A stretch of DNA of 64,000 nucleotides from an uncultured Prevotellaceae bacterium (GCA_900318255.1 ONJX01000004.1:62001-126000); one strand, 5' to 3'; shown: positions 35,668-44,691, numbered from the stretch's first letter. Notes: generated by a model not told the origin, from the letters alone. Translations and numbers: made by a program.

Positions 35668-36795
35668 ATGTCAATATTAAATATACTGCTTCAGGTGCCC
35701 ATGGTCAATCCCGACTCGTTGCCTAAACATGCCGAGAAACTGAAGGCAATCACCGATTCCATAGCTGTCTCTCCCGAGAAGCTCCAAGAAAACCTCCAGA
35801 ATTTTGAGTGGAACAGCGTGATTGCGAAGCTTGTGGATGTGGGCGTGAGCCTGGGCTTGCGGCTGGCAGCGGCAATCTTGGTGTTCATCGCGGGGCGGTT
35901 TATTGTGATAAAAGTTCACAACCTGCTGCGCAACATCATGCTTAGTCGCGATGTTGACCGCTCGCTCACCACCTTCTTGCTTAGCTTGTTTAAGATTACT
36001 TTCTTCTTTATTCTCACGATAATCGTCATCAGCATCTTGGGCATTGAGACCAGCTCGTTTATCGCAATCTTTGCCTCGGCAGGTATCGCCATTGGCATGG
36101 CCTTTAGTGGCACGTTGCAGAACTTTGCTGGTGGGGTGCTGATTTTGCTGCTCAAGCCTTATAAGGTGGGAGACTATATAGAATATGACAAGTTCAAGGG
36201 CTTTGTCAAGGAGATACAGATTTTCCACACTATTATCACAACCTACAATAACGAGTCGATTATCATCCCCAATGGTGGACTCTCTACTGGCACTATCAAC
36301 AACTATTCGCGCGAGAAATTCCGTCGAGTGGAGTGGCGGGTGTCGGTGGCTTATGGCTCTGATGTGGATGTTGCCCGCAAGGTGATTCTCGACCTTCTCG
36401 AAGCCGACGAGCGCATCCTCAAGCCTGGAAGCGAGGATGAGAACACCAATCATGGTGACAAGAGCAAAGATTTGCCCTCTGAAGGCGAGATAAAGAAGAT
36501 GCCTTGGTATAAACGCTTGTTTTATAGGCACAAGCAACGCCGTGAGCAACTCGAGGAGTGGCGCGAGGAGAAAAAGCAGGAGCTTGCGAACAAGCTGCCC
36601 AAAGTCAACTTCACGCCCTATGTCGCTCTTGAGAACCTCGACGAGAGCGCACTAGTGCTGGTGGTGAGGGCATGGTGCATTTTTGGCGACTATTGGGGTG
36701 TGCTTTACGACATTAATGAGGCGCTATATAAGCAGCTGCCAGCCCATGGCGTGCAGTTCCCATTCCCACAACTCGATGTTCACTTGAAGAACTAA
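35668..36795 (+). CDS. Mechanosensitive ion channel, MscS family
   Basis: 375 residues. Three membrane helices (about 55-80, 100-122, 127-150), the last being the pore helix 'FIAIFASAGIAIGMAFSGTL' with 'QNFAGGVLILLLKPYKVGDY', the hallmark of MscS. The C-terminal cytoplasmic domain has an inserted charged segment near 255-310 ('SEDENTNHGDKSKDLPSEGE'). Opens on membrane tension to release solutes. The lipoprotein gene follows after 26 bases. Confidence 0.93.
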   Translation: MSILNILLQVPMVNPDSLPKHAEKLKAITDSIAVSPEKLQENLQNFEWNSVIAKLVDVGVSLGLRLAAAILVFIAGRFIVIKVHNLLRNIMLSRDVDRSLTTFLLSLFKITFFFILTIIVISILGIETSSFIAIFASAGIAIGMAFSGTLQNFAGGVLILLLKPYKVGDYIEYDKFKGFVKEIQIFHTIITTYNNESIIIPNGGLSTGTINNYSREKFRRVEWRVSVAYGSDVDVARKVILDLLEADERILKPGSEDENTNHGDKSKDLPSEGEIKKMPWYKRLFYRHKQRREQLEEWREEKKQELANKLPKVNFTPYVALENLDESALVLVVRAWCIFGDYWGVLYDINEALYKQLPAHGVQFPFPQLDVHLKN

Positions 36796-36821
36796 TGATT
36801 TTAATTCCCACTTTGTTTAAG

Positions 36822-37454
36822 ATGAAAAACTTATTACGACTTATAACGCTTGCAGTGGTTGGGGCAGCTCTGGCAGGGTGTGTAGAGAGCCTCGGCAACT
36901 CGCATTTCAAGGTGGAGTGTAAAATCTCTCCGGAGCTAGGCACCGACAGCGTGTCGCTCATGCTCGTGATGGCCGACTACAACAGCGTGCATCATGTGGC
37001 CACTGTGTCGCGCGATATCGCAAGCCAAGCCTTTGTCTTTGAGGGAAATGTAGAAACTCCCACCATCGCTTATCTCAAGTTTAGCAACGACACCACGCCC
37101 ATGTTCTTTGTCGTTGAGCCAGGAGTGACGCAAATTGACATCACGCCGACGACACTGATTATCAATGGCGGTGATGCTAATCATGATTATCTCACCTACT
37201 TGAAAGCCCGCGCAGCACTTGTCGCCGAGAGGCAAAAGCTGCATCAGGAGTATCTGAGCCATGTGGCTGCCGACTCCACCATCGAGGTGGGACTCGAGAG
37301 GCAGTATTTCTCCCGCGACAGCGCGCTCACCGACTCGCTGGAGCGCATCACCGTCGATGCAATAAATCGTGGTGACTTAACCTCGACTATAATCTTTGAG
37401 CGTTATGTAAACTCACTAACTCGCAAAAACCTACAAAATATTCATAAAAAATAA
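36822..37454 (+). CDS. Lipoprotein with DUF4369-like domain
   Basis: 210 residues from the ATG at 36822. Signal peptide 'MKNLLRLITLAVVGAALAGC' with lipobox Cys20, then a beta-rich domain ('TDSVSLMLVMADYNSVHHVA', 'FEGNVETPTIAYLKFSNDTT', 'FFVVEPGVTQIDITPTTLII') like the DUF4369 domain found before thioredoxin folds in Bacteroidota. No thioredoxin domain follows, so it is a stand-alone or shortened version. Co-transcription with mscS is likely. Confidence 0.7.
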   Translation: MKNLLRLITLAVVGAALAGCVESLGNSHFKVECKISPELGTDSVSLMLVMADYNSVHHVATVSRDIASQAFVFEGNVETPTIAYLKFSNDTTPMFFVVEPGVTQIDITPTTLIINGGDANHDYLTYLKARAALVAERQKLHQEYLSHVAADSTIEVGLERQYFSRDSALTDSLERITVDAINRGDLTSTIIFERYVNSLTRKNLQNIHKK

Positions 37455-37506
37455 ACGTTATTAACTATAAAAGGCCATTTTTAGAGGCTTAATAACCTGT
37501 CAATTT

Positions 37507-37536
37507 TTTGATTATAAAAATTAATTTATATCTTTG
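37507..37536 (+). promoter_or_regulatory. Promoter of the lipoprotein at 37575
   Basis: TTTG (37507-37510), 18 bases, TATCTTTG (37529-37536) followed by C; leader of about 30 bases. Confidence 0.7.
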
Positions 37537-37574
37537 CACTCGAAATATATTTTGAAAATAAAAACCACACAATT

Positions 37575-38225
37575 ATGAAAAAGATTTCATCATTACTGCT
37601 CGCTATGATAATGATTCTTGCGCTGGGCAGTTGCAAGAAAGACAAACCCATGTTTGTATATATCGACTGCGAGACTCTTGAACTTGAGCCAAAACCTTCT
37701 CTTATTCAGGCCGATGACGATGTGAATGCATTCTATAACTCGTTTGAGAAATATTCCGAGAACAAGCACGACAAGGTGTTCTATGACATCATGAAGACCA
37801 AGCAGGTTTTTGAGGGAGGCAGCGAGGCGTGCGAGAGCGATGAGGCCGACCAGGGCGCAGTGCCTGTGAGCGAGGTTGACGGTGTGGGGGAGGTGTTGCC
37901 TAGTGGCGACTCCGACGAGGAAGGAGAATACAACTATCCTGAGCTGTTAGCTCCCAAAAACAGCACTCCTAATTTCAAGCTCTACAAGATTACCGACAAA
38001 GGTGCTCGACAGGTGGCTCAAGATTTTATCGATAAGAAAATCAGCTTTGAGGAGTTCCAAGAAAAAGTGAAGGACAATGCCGAGATAATCTACGACAACG
38101 AGCAGCACAAGGACATCTATGAGAAAGAGTTCAATAAGTGCAAAGAGATTGACTACAATGCCTACGTTAAGATGCGGGATAAATTCAACAAGAGTCTGCA
38201 AGCTGCACAGAAAAAAGAACAATAA
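37575..38225 (+). CDS. Hypothetical lipoprotein
   Basis: 216 residues. Signal peptide 'MKKISSLLLAMIMILALGSC' with lipobox Cys20. Acidic middle region ('ESDEADQGAVPVSEVDGVGE') and a helical end rich in Lys/Glu ('KKISFEEFQEKVKDNAEIIY'). No known domain recognised. Own promoter; the hairpin ATGAGGGCACCT/AGGTGTCCTCAT at 38258-38285 may end its transcript. Confidence 0.7.
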   Translation: MKKISSLLLAMIMILALGSCKKDKPMFVYIDCETLELEPKPSLIQADDDVNAFYNSFEKYSENKHDKVFYDIMKTKQVFEGGSEACESDEADQGAVPVSEVDGVGEVLPSGDSDEEGEYNYPELLAPKNSTPNFKLYKITDKGARQVAQDFIDKKISFEEFQEKVKDNAEIIYDNEQHKDIYEKEFNKCKEIDYNAYVKMRDKFNKSLQAAQKKEQ

Positions 38226-38257
38226 TTTAATTGTTTTTGGTTTTAATAGAATTAGCC

Positions 38258-38285
38258 ATGAGGGCACCTAGCAAGGTGTCCTCAT
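38258..38285 (+). terminator. Hairpin after the lipoprotein gene
   Basis: ATGAGGGCACCT (38258-38269) pairs with AGGTGTCCTCAT (38274-38285) with one G-U pair and a 4-base loop. No T-run follows, so termination is uncertain. Confidence 0.45.
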
Positions 38286-38330
38286 GTGTTATGTGTGCTA
38301 TGTTGTGAAATGAAACAATATAGAAAAAAA

Positions 38331-38692
38331 GCAGTGGAGCTGTAAGCCGGGTTATGTGGTCGGTTCCAGCTCGTGGAACCGCCGCTTGTCATTTATCTGT
38401 CTGGACGTGTCACCACGCCAGTATAGCAGCCTACCCCCCGCCAATAGACGAGCAGCCCTGACGGTGTACTTGGCCTTGCAACTCGCAGGTAGTGCGGCGC
38501 GCCACGTTGCCGTGGCACCCGGTGGGCTCTTACCCCGCCTTTTCACCCTTACCAACCCGAAGGCTGGCGGTTGTTTTCTGTCACCTTAAACCCTGAGGTC
38601 GCCCCCAGCTTCCCGTTAAGAAATGCGATGCTCTGTGTTGCCCGGACTTTCCTCAAGCAATCAATGTTGCCAGCGACAAGCCGCTCCACTGC
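38331..38692 (-). ncRNA. rnpB: RNase P RNA (class A)
   Basis: Catalytic RNA of RNase P, which matures tRNA 5' ends. The minus strand begins GCAGTGGAGC-type P1 (38683-38692) closing with 38331-38340, contains 'GAGGAAAGTCCGGGC' at the universal P4 5' region, 'ACAGAAAACAACCGCC', 'GGTAAGGGTGAAAAGG' and ends with 'AACCCGGCTTACAGCTCC'. T7 follows P1 directly as terminator. The protein partner rnpA is at 53671. Confidence 0.95.
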
Positions 38693-38704
38693 ATTTAGCG
38701 GCTG

Positions 38705-38712
38705 CAAATTTA
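38705..38712 (-). promoter_or_regulatory. -7 box of rnpB
   Basis: TAAATTTG followed by C on the minus strand, about 13 bases before the RNA's 5' end. The dispersed 82-base repeat sits immediately upstream and offers an alternative TTTG, 19 bases, TAATTTTT. Confidence 0.55.
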
Positions 38713-38718
38713 CAAAAA

Positions 38719-38798
38719 AATTAGTGCAAGCCGAGAGTAGAACAAAATAAAAAAAGAAGTTTTTATATTTTTTATGCCGAGGCGCCGCCTAATTTCTC
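38719..38798 (-). repeat. Dispersed 82-base repeat, copy upstream of rnpB
   Basis: Most divergent copy of the family also seen at 47084, 51728, 51813, 51895, 56981 and 57066: AATTAGTGCAAGCCGAG at one end, a poly-A/AAGTTTTT centre, and CGAGGCGCCGCCTAATTT at the other. As in the other loci, the end with the promoter-like sequence faces the downstream minus-strand gene, here rnpB. Confidence 0.75.
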
Positions 38799-38872
38799 AA
38801 ATTTTTTTCAGCAATCTTTATCTTGTAACAACATCGTAACTTGTTTTTTTTCATCGATCACGTTACATGTAA

Positions 38873-38880
38873 TAACTTTG
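38873..38880 (+). promoter_or_regulatory. -7 box of the Na/phosphate transporter gene
   Basis: TAACTTTG followed by C, 26 bases before the ATG at 38907. It lies inside the longer open frame beginning at 38841, which argues for the 38907 start. Confidence 0.55.
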
Positions 38881-38906
38881 CACGCCTAAACAAGCATAAT
38901 TCTATA

Positions 38907-40592
38907 ATGACAACATCAAGTTACTTTTTTCTGATTTTTGAGTTATTAGGGTCACTGGGACTGCTCATCTTTGGCATGAAGATGATGAGCGACTCGTTGC
39001 AGAAGATGGCAGGTCCACAGCTGCGACACATCTTGGGAGCTATCACATCTAATCGTTTCACCGGTATGTTGGCAGGCACATTCATCACTTGTGCTGTGCA
39101 GTCCTCATCGGCAACCACGGTGATGACGGTATCGTTTGTCAGCGCAGGGCTACTGTCGCTGGGTCAGGCCATCTCGGTGATCATGGGTGCTAACATTGGC
39201 ACCACGCTCACGGCATGGATCATGTCGCTGGGCTATAGTGTAGATTTGACCGTGGTGGTGTTTCCTGCCTTTTTCCTGGGCCTGCTTCTCATTTATAACA
39301 AGAGGTTCAGGTTTGCCGGCGACTTGCTCTATGGAGTGGCATTCGTGTTTTTCTCGTTAGTGTTGCTCAGCAGTGCCGGCAAGTCGATGGACCTTGAGCA
39401 CAACGAGCAAGTGATATCGTTTTTCTCATCATTCGACACCAGCAGCTACTTAACCATTATTATATTTCTCGCCATTGGCACCATCATCACTTGCGTTGTG
39501 CAATCGTCGGCGGCTGTGATGGCAATAACGATATTGCTATGCTCCACAGGTGTACTGCCCATCTACATGGGCATCGCTTTGGTGATGGGAGAGAATATTG
39601 GCACCACTGCCACTGCCAACATTGCTGCCCTCGGTGCTGGCATTCAGGCACGGCGTGCGGCACTGGCGCACCTGCTGTTCAACGTCTTTGGAGTGATGTG
39701 GGTGTTGTGTGTCTTCTATCCCTTTGTTGACCTGGTGTGCAACATCGCCGGCTACACGCCAGGCAATGAGGCGCAGGCTTCGCACATTCCCATAGTGCTG
39801 GCCACCTTCCACACTTGCTTCAACATCACTAACACCGCCATCCTCATTGGCTTTATTCCTCAACTCGAGCGCATCGTGTGCTGGTTGCTGCCTCAGCGCG
39901 ACACTGCCGAGAAAGAAGACTTCAAGCTCACCTATCTGCACTCAAGCCTCATGCGCACGCCAGAGCTTGCGGTGATTCAGGCACAAAAGGAGACCGCTCT
40001 CTTCTCCCAGCGCACTCAGCAGATGTTTGCTCTCGTGCGACAGCTGCTCACCGAGAAGAAGGCATCAAAATGGGATGAACTATTCGCCGAGATAGAGAAG
40101 CAGGAAGACATTGCCGACAACATCGAGATAGGCATTGCCAGGTATCTGGAGCGCGTGAGCTACGACCACCTCTCTAACGAGACCAAGAACTTGGTTCGCA
40201 CCATGCTGCGCGAGATCAGCGAGCTCGAGAGCATTGCCGACTCTTGCTACAACCTCTCGCGCATCCTGAAGAGGCTGCACGATAGCGACAAAGAGTTCAC
40301 CCCCGACCAGCTGCATCAGCTCCAGTCGATGACCATCTTCACCAATGATGCTCTCACGCAAATGAATGTGGTCATGAACGGCCGTGTGGAGGACTACACC
40401 ATCGAGGAGTCTTACCGCATCGAGAACATGATTAACCTCATGTGCAAGCAGCTCAAGGAAGATAACATCAAGGCGGTTGACAGTCACCAGTATGACTACA
40501 ACATGGGAACGATTTTCACCGACTTTGTCAAGGAGTGTGAGAAACTAGGCGACTATGTTATCAACGTGATGCAGGCAAGATTTAGGAAATAA
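38907..40592 (+). CDS. Na/phosphate cotransporter family protein with PhoU-like C-terminus
   Basis: 561 residues. The membrane part has two inverted repeats carrying the QSSSATT-type motif: 'AVQSSSATTVMTVSFVSAGL' near 60 and 'VVQSSAAVMAITILLCSTG' near 220, typical of NptA/PNaS transporters. The C-terminal 220 residues are a PhoU-like helical domain ('DIADNIEIGIARYLERVSYD', 'EISELESIADSCYNLSRIL'). Imports phosphate with sodium; the PhoU part is likely regulatory. 34 bases upstream of the response regulator gene. Confidence 0.92.
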   Translation: MTTSSYFFLIFELLGSLGLLIFGMKMMSDSLQKMAGPQLRHILGAITSNRFTGMLAGTFITCAVQSSSATTVMTVSFVSAGLLSLGQAISVIMGANIGTTLTAWIMSLGYSVDLTVVVFPAFFLGLLLIYNKRFRFAGDLLYGVAFVFFSLVLLSSAGKSMDLEHNEQVISFFSSFDTSSYLTIIIFLAIGTIITCVVQSSAAVMAITILLCSTGVLPIYMGIALVMGENIGTTATANIAALGAGIQARRAALAHLLFNVFGVMWVLCVFYPFVDLVCNIAGYTPGNEAQASHIPIVLATFHTCFNITNTAILIGFIPQLERIVCWLLPQRDTAEKEDFKLTYLHSSLMRTPELAVIQAQKETALFSQRTQQMFALVRQLLTEKKASKWDELFAEIEKQEDIADNIEIGIARYLERVSYDHLSNETKNLVRTMLREISELESIADSCYNLSRILKRLHDSDKEFTPDQLHQLQSMTIFTNDALTQMNVVMNGRVEDYTIEESYRIENMINLMCKQLKEDNIKAVDSHQYDYNMGTIFTDFVKECEKLGDYVINVMQARFRK

Positions 40593-40596
40593 TTAC

Positions 40597-40604
40597 TAAC
40601 TTTG
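40597..40604 (+). promoter_or_regulatory. -7 box of the response regulator gene
   Basis: TAACTTTG followed by C, 21 bases before the ATG at 40626. Confidence 0.5.
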
Positions 40605-40625
40605 CCCCCATAAAATAACAGGAAC

Positions 40626-41300
40626 ATGTCAGCACGCATTCTTATCATCGACGACGACTACGACCTGTGCGAGATATTGAGCTTCAACTTGCAAGCACAA
40701 GGTTTTCAGCCAAGTGTGGCACACTCGGCTCTCGAGGCCATGAGGCTCAACATCGCCAGCTTCGACCTCCTTATCATTGATGTGATGATGCCGGGCATGA
40801 GTGGGTTTCAGCTGGCGCAGGAGCTCAAGATGGATTACATCTACTCGCAGGTGCCCATTATCTTCCTCACAGCTCTCGACAGCGAGAGCGACATTCTCAA
40901 GGGCTTCAACTTGGGGGCCGACGACTATATCGCCAAGCCATTTTCCATAAAGGAACTCATGGCAAGGGTAAAGGCTGTGCTGCACCGCACCAGTCAGCAG
41001 CACAACGACGCATTGCTGTCTTTTGGAGGCATTGTCATTGACAAGAATTCTAAGACGGTGACTATCGACGGCAGTGATGTGACGCTCACCAAGACCGAAT
41101 ATGACCTGCTGCTGTTTTTCCTCTCTCACCAGGGCGAGGTGTTCACTCGTGAGCAACTCATTGAGTATGTGTGGCCAGGAAACACGGTTGTCACGCTGCG
41201 CACTATCGACGTCAACATCACCAGGCTGAGAAAAAAAATGGGACCTTACTCTTCCCACATAATAACCAAAACAGGGTTTGGTTACTGCTTTAAATGCTAA
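40626..41300 (+). CDS. OmpR-family response regulator (RprY-like)
   Basis: 224 residues. Receiver domain with acidic pocket 'IIDDDYDLCE', phospho-acceptor Asp in 'LLIIDVMMPGMSG' near residue 56, Thr in 'FLTALD' and Lys in 'YIAKPFS'; then a winged helix ('LTKTEYDLLLFFLSHQGEVF', 'TLRTIDVNITRLRKKMG'). Pairs with the histidine kinase at 41597. It could control the adjacent phosphate transporter, but this is only context. Confidence 0.92.
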   Translation: MSARILIIDDDYDLCEILSFNLQAQGFQPSVAHSALEAMRLNIASFDLLIIDVMMPGMSGFQLAQELKMDYIYSQVPIIFLTALDSESDILKGFNLGADDYIAKPFSIKELMARVKAVLHRTSQQHNDALLSFGGIVIDKNSKTVTIDGSDVTLTKTEYDLLLFFLSHQGEVFTREQLIEYVWPGNTVVTLRTIDVNITRLRKKMGPYSSHIITKTGFGYCFKC

Positions 41301-41349
41301 ACTAAACTAAATGTAAAGTGTTAAGTGTAAAATGTTAAGTGTTAAGTAG

Positions 41350-41369
41350 GGACAAGGCGTGCCTTGTCC
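41350..41369. repeat. Short palindrome in the regulator-kinase gap
   Basis: GGACAAGGC, GT, GCCTTGTCC is a near-perfect palindrome. It is flanked by repeated 'gttaagtg' words (41310-41380). Palindromes like this are frequent between genes in related genomes, as far as I recall. Confidence 0.6.
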
Positions 41370-41385
41370 GTTAAGTGCTAGAGAT

Positions 41386-41439
41386 TCTAGAAGTTCTAGA
41401 CAATCTAGATGTTCTAGAAACTCTAGACAATCTAGAAAT
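41386..41439. repeat. Six 9-base units each starting with TCTAGA
   Basis: The palindrome TCTAGA begins at 41386, 41395, 41404, 41413, 41422 and 41431, exactly every 9 bases, with variable 3-base spacers (AGT, CAA, TGT, AAC, CAA, AAT). Confidence 0.92.
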
Positions 41440-41455
41440 GAGAGAGAACTTGCTA

Positions 41456-41578
41456 TTCTCTTGTCATCTCGTTCTCTTGTTTTCTTGTTCTCTTGTTCTC
41501 TTGTCATCTCGTTCTCTTGTTCTCTTGTCATCTCGTTCTCTTGTCATCTTGTTCTCTTGTTCTCTTGTCATCTTGTTT
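41456..41578 (-). repeat. Array of 8-base units before the histidine kinase gene
   Basis: About 15 copies of an 8-mer which on the minus strand reads ATGACAAG, AGAACAAG, AGAACGAG or AAAACAAG. It is the same family as the kamB-kamC array at 6652-6878, inverted relative to the downstream gene. An open frame runs through it into the kinase but would encode only a Leu/Ser/Phe repeat, so the kinase start is placed after it. Confidence 0.9.
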
Positions 41579-41596
41579 GCTAAATATAAAAAACTC

Positions 41597-42517
41597 ATGA
41601 AAAATCTATCAGAAGGTAAAAAGATGTGGTTCAGCGTGATGGCGATTTTCTTTATCTACGCCATCATCTTCATCATGTTTGAAGACTACGACCGCAAAAC
41701 ATTTGAACCGCTTAATGAGATGAGCGACTGGCACTTGCTCATCTTCTCGCTGGTGGTGATGGCAGTGTTGGGACTGCTGCTCTATCGCTATTCCAGGCGC
41801 ATGGATCAGCGCATCAAGCAGGAACAGGAGATGAAGCAATCGCTCATGAGACGGCAACTCACTCAGAACATCTCTCATGAACTCAAGACCCCGGTGGCAA
41901 GCATCCTGGGATATGCCGAGACTATTGTTGCTAACCCCACCATGCCCCCCGAGACAAGAACCCGTTTCATAGAGAGGACTAGGTTGAAGGCTCTGAGGCT
42001 CACCACGCTCCTTAACGACCTCTCAACCATCAACCGCATGGACTATGCGCCGCATCTCATCGCCATGAAGCGCGTGAATGTCTCGCAAGTGGTGGCCGAC
42101 ATTGCTCAAGACGTGGATTTGGCTCTGAAGTCAAAGCACATGACCCTTAACAACTGCTTGCCCGAGGACATTATCGTCACAGGCAACGACTCACTCATCT
42201 ACAGCATCTTTAGCAACCTCATCGACAATGCCATCAACTATGCTGGCGAGAACACAGCTATCGACATCACGGCAACACAAACCGACGATTACTGGCACTT
42301 CAAGTTCTGCGATAACGGCGAGGGAGTGGAAGCACAGCACCTGCCGCATCTCTTTGAGAGATTTTACCGCATCGACACTGGGCGCAGCCGCGCCAATGGT
42401 GGCTCGGGGCTGGGGCTTGCTATAGTGAAAAACGCCGTCATCCAGCACAAAGGCAATATTACAGTCAATGCCATCAATGACGGTGGGCTTGAGTTTAACT
42501 TCTCTCTGAAAAAGTAG
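41597..42517 (+). CDS. Sensor histidine kinase
   Basis: 306 residues from the ATG at 41597. Two membrane helices (about 11-29 and 43-62) with a very short periplasmic loop, then HisKA with phospho-acceptor His in 'QNISHELKTPVASILGYAET' near residue 93, and HATPase with N box 'LIDNAINYAG', 'DNGEGV' and 'GGSGLGLAIVK'. The tiny extracellular loop suggests it senses within the membrane or through a partner. Cognate regulator upstream. Confidence 0.9.
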   Translation: MKNLSEGKKMWFSVMAIFFIYAIIFIMFEDYDRKTFEPLNEMSDWHLLIFSLVVMAVLGLLLYRYSRRMDQRIKQEQEMKQSLMRRQLTQNISHELKTPVASILGYAETIVANPTMPPETRTRFIERTRLKALRLTTLLNDLSTINRMDYAPHLIAMKRVNVSQVVADIAQDVDLALKSKHMTLNNCLPEDIIVTGNDSLIYSIFSNLIDNAINYAGENTAIDITATQTDDYWHFKFCDNGEGVEAQHLPHLFERFYRIDTGRSRANGGSGLGLAIVKNAVIQHKGNITVNAINDGGLEFNFSLKK

Positions 42518-42559
42518 CTGATGAGCTGACAAGGCAATTAGGCAATGTCAACATAAATG

Positions 42560-42621
42560 ACTAGCCTCACGGTGCGTAGCTCCAGGAGCTGCGTGGCGTG
42601 AGGCTAGTGCCATTCTTTTTT
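42560..42621 (+). terminator. Terminator after the histidine kinase gene
   Basis: ACTAGCCTCACG (42560-42571) pairs perfectly with CGTGAGGCTAGT (42597-42608); AGCTCC/GGAGCT lies inside. A T6 run follows near 42615. It separates convergent genes. Confidence 0.85.
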
Positions 42622-42660
42622 CTGTAAGCAATAGAGGAAACAACCTCCCCCTTGCTTGTG

Positions 42661-44691
42661 TTACTTCACAACCTTGGTAACGGTAGTTGAGCCGTCGTTG
42701 TAGCGGGTGACGACGATGTTCATGCCAGGCTGTGGCGTTGCGCTTTCCACGCCCATCATGTTGACGTAAGTCACCTGTGTCACTTGCCTTGAGGCATCAA
42801 CACTGGTAATTGCAGTGGTTGCCGAAGCCGAGACAGGGCAAATGGTGTAGTTAGTGTAATAGTCACTGCCGTGGTAATCTACCGACTTGGGCATGAGTGC
42901 CTTGCGCTTGCTGCCCGCAACAATCTGCTTAGCTTTCTTGGCAGGAGCCTCGCTTGATGTGGCCGCCCACTCGTCGTTGAGTTTGAAAATTGACACGAGG
43001 TCATAGCGTGTGCCCTCGGTGAGCTGCGATTGCAACTCGGGGTTCAAGCGGAAGTCTAGCTTCACCTGCACGGTGTCTTGAGCACTGCACAGGTAAGGCT
43101 CTCCGTCTATGAGCCTGTAAGCACCAGTGACCTGTCCATACTCATGCCCTGCGGCAATGAGTTTCTCCTGGCTGATATTGTAAGCCCACAGTTTGAGCGC
43201 CGGGAACTCGGCGTCAGGCAGCTCGCTTGGAGCCGAAGAGATAATGAGGCGGGGGTTGGTATCAACATTGTCGAGGGTGCCTCTCACGGTCTCGGGCTTG
43301 AGCACCTTCATGGCAGCGATGGTGTTGTAGAGCTGCTCATCGTCGCCACAGTCGAGGGCTATCCAGCTAGGATACCAGTCTTCATACCAAGTGAAGCCCC
43401 ACTCGGCATACTCGTCGTAGAGGATTTGGTCAACATTGTCGGTAACAAAAATGATGTTGCCGTCAATCTCGTTCTTGGCAGGCAGCACCACATAGAGGCT
43501 GTCGGCAACCTTGTAGTTTGTGCCATCCACGCCATTATAGGTGATCTTCCACAGGCGAGTGCCAGGAGCAGCGGTGATGCTGATGGGGTATAGTTCATAA
43601 TTGTTGTTGTGGATGGTCACCATGCCTTCAATATTGTAAGTCTCGCCCTGCTCAATAGCCGGATACTCGATGCCAAAGCGGTTGTAGCCAGGCAATGTCA
43701 CGGGAACCATCTCCTCGGCCTCGTTCTTCTCATAGCTGGTGATGGTGAAGTTGCCATTGTCGTCGATGTCGCTCAAAACCACACCATCCATGCTCACCTT
43801 AAAGTTCTCATAGCCTTCCTCTGGGTCAAGGATGTAGCTTACCCAGCCTGTCATGTCAAATGGGGTATAGTAGTCTTCCTGAACCAGTGAGGTGGCGTTG
43901 TTGAAATGCTCGGGAGAGGTTATTTCCATTAGACCATTGTAGGTGGTCTTCACGCCTGTCCAGCCAGCGGGAATTACAGCACCCAGCTGATACTGCTTAT
44001 CTACATTTCCATAGACGAGTGCCGCATGGGCATAACCCTCATCATCGAGCTGCTGAAGCCACAAGTAGTTGCCCCATTGATAGTTGACAAAGGCCTCGCC
44101 TGTAAACTGGAACTTGGTGTCATCGTCGAGTGAGCTCAAGTTCATCAGGTGGTCAAGCTTTGTGATATTGGGGTCAACAGGATTGCTGGGGTCGCCGCCA
44201 GGGTTATCGGTGGGTGGCTCGTTGCTGGTGGTGACTACCACGCTGGCAATCTGAGCGTTCTTGGTAGTGGGGTGCGTGAACGACACGGTGGCTGTGCTGC
44301 CGGTCCATGTGCCGGTGCCATCGAGGGCGGTGTAGTTGCCCACGTTGGCAAGCAGGTCAAAGTTGCTGGTGCTGGCGGCATTAATAGTGATGCCAACGAT
44401 GCTGCCGCTCTCCACCGAGAAAGTGATAGCTCCGTCTTGATAGATGCGCAGCGTGTAGCTGCCCTGTGAGTTCCACACACGAGTCTGGGTAGAGCCGTTC
44501 ACGGCAGTGAGGCTCACGCCGTCCACCGTGATTGTGCCCACATCGGTAAGGTTCACACCATTGCTTTGAGCAGGAGGCGTGATGCCCATAGCTTGCAGTC
44601 CTGCCTGCGATGAGAAGTCGAATGTCACCTCACCTGCCCATGTTGCCATAGCAATAATCGCCATGACGGCAAAAGATAAAATTTTTCTCAT
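42661..44691 (-). CDS. Secreted protein with Bacteroidales C-terminal sorting tail
   Basis: 676 residues from the ATG at 44691. Signal peptide 'MRKILSFAVMAIIAMATWAG'; first domain beta-rich ('VTFDFSSQAGLQAMGITPPA'); repeated beta modules follow ('FNNATSLVQEDYYTPFDMTG', 'YNIEGMVTIHNNNYELYPIS'). The end 'VTYVNMMGVESATPQPGMNI' plus 'VVTRYNDGSTTVTKVVK' resembles the C-terminal tails of secreted Bacteroidales proteins with T9SS-like sorting. Function unknown. Confidence 0.75.
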   Translation of the reverse strand: MRKILSFAVMAIIAMATWAGEVTFDFSSQAGLQAMGITPPAQSNGVNLTDVGTITVDGVSLTAVNGSTQTRVWNSQGSYTLRIYQDGAITFSVESGSIVGITINAASTSNFDLLANVGNYTALDGTGTWTGSTATVSFTHPTTKNAQIASVVVTTSNEPPTDNPGGDPSNPVDPNITKLDHLMNLSSLDDDTKFQFTGEAFVNYQWGNYLWLQQLDDEGYAHAALVYGNVDKQYQLGAVIPAGWTGVKTTYNGLMEITSPEHFNNATSLVQEDYYTPFDMTGWVSYILDPEEGYENFKVSMDGVVLSDIDDNGNFTITSYEKNEAEEMVPVTLPGYNRFGIEYPAIEQGETYNIEGMVTIHNNNYELYPISITAAPGTRLWKITYNGVDGTNYKVADSLYVVLPAKNEIDGNIIFVTDNVDQILYDEYAEWGFTWYEDWYPSWIALDCGDDEQLYNTIAAMKVLKPETVRGTLDNVDTNPRLIISSAPSELPDAEFPALKLWAYNISQEKLIAAGHEYGQVTGAYRLIDGEPYLCSAQDTVQVKLDFRLNPELQSQLTEGTRYDLVSIFKLNDEWAATSSEAPAKKAKQIVAGSKRKALMPKSVDYHGSDYYTNYTICPVSASATTAITSVDASRQVTQVTYVNMMGVESATPQPGMNIVVTRYNDGSTTVTKVVK

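Noticed and set aside
38352..38589. Open frames within 38331-38692
   Set aside because: This segment is RNase P RNA with its universal motifs; the frames are incidental.
41375..41596. Longer histidine kinase start through the repeats
   Set aside because: Would encode a Leu/Ser/Phe repeat from noncoding array sequence; the ATG at 41597 gives a normal membrane kinase.
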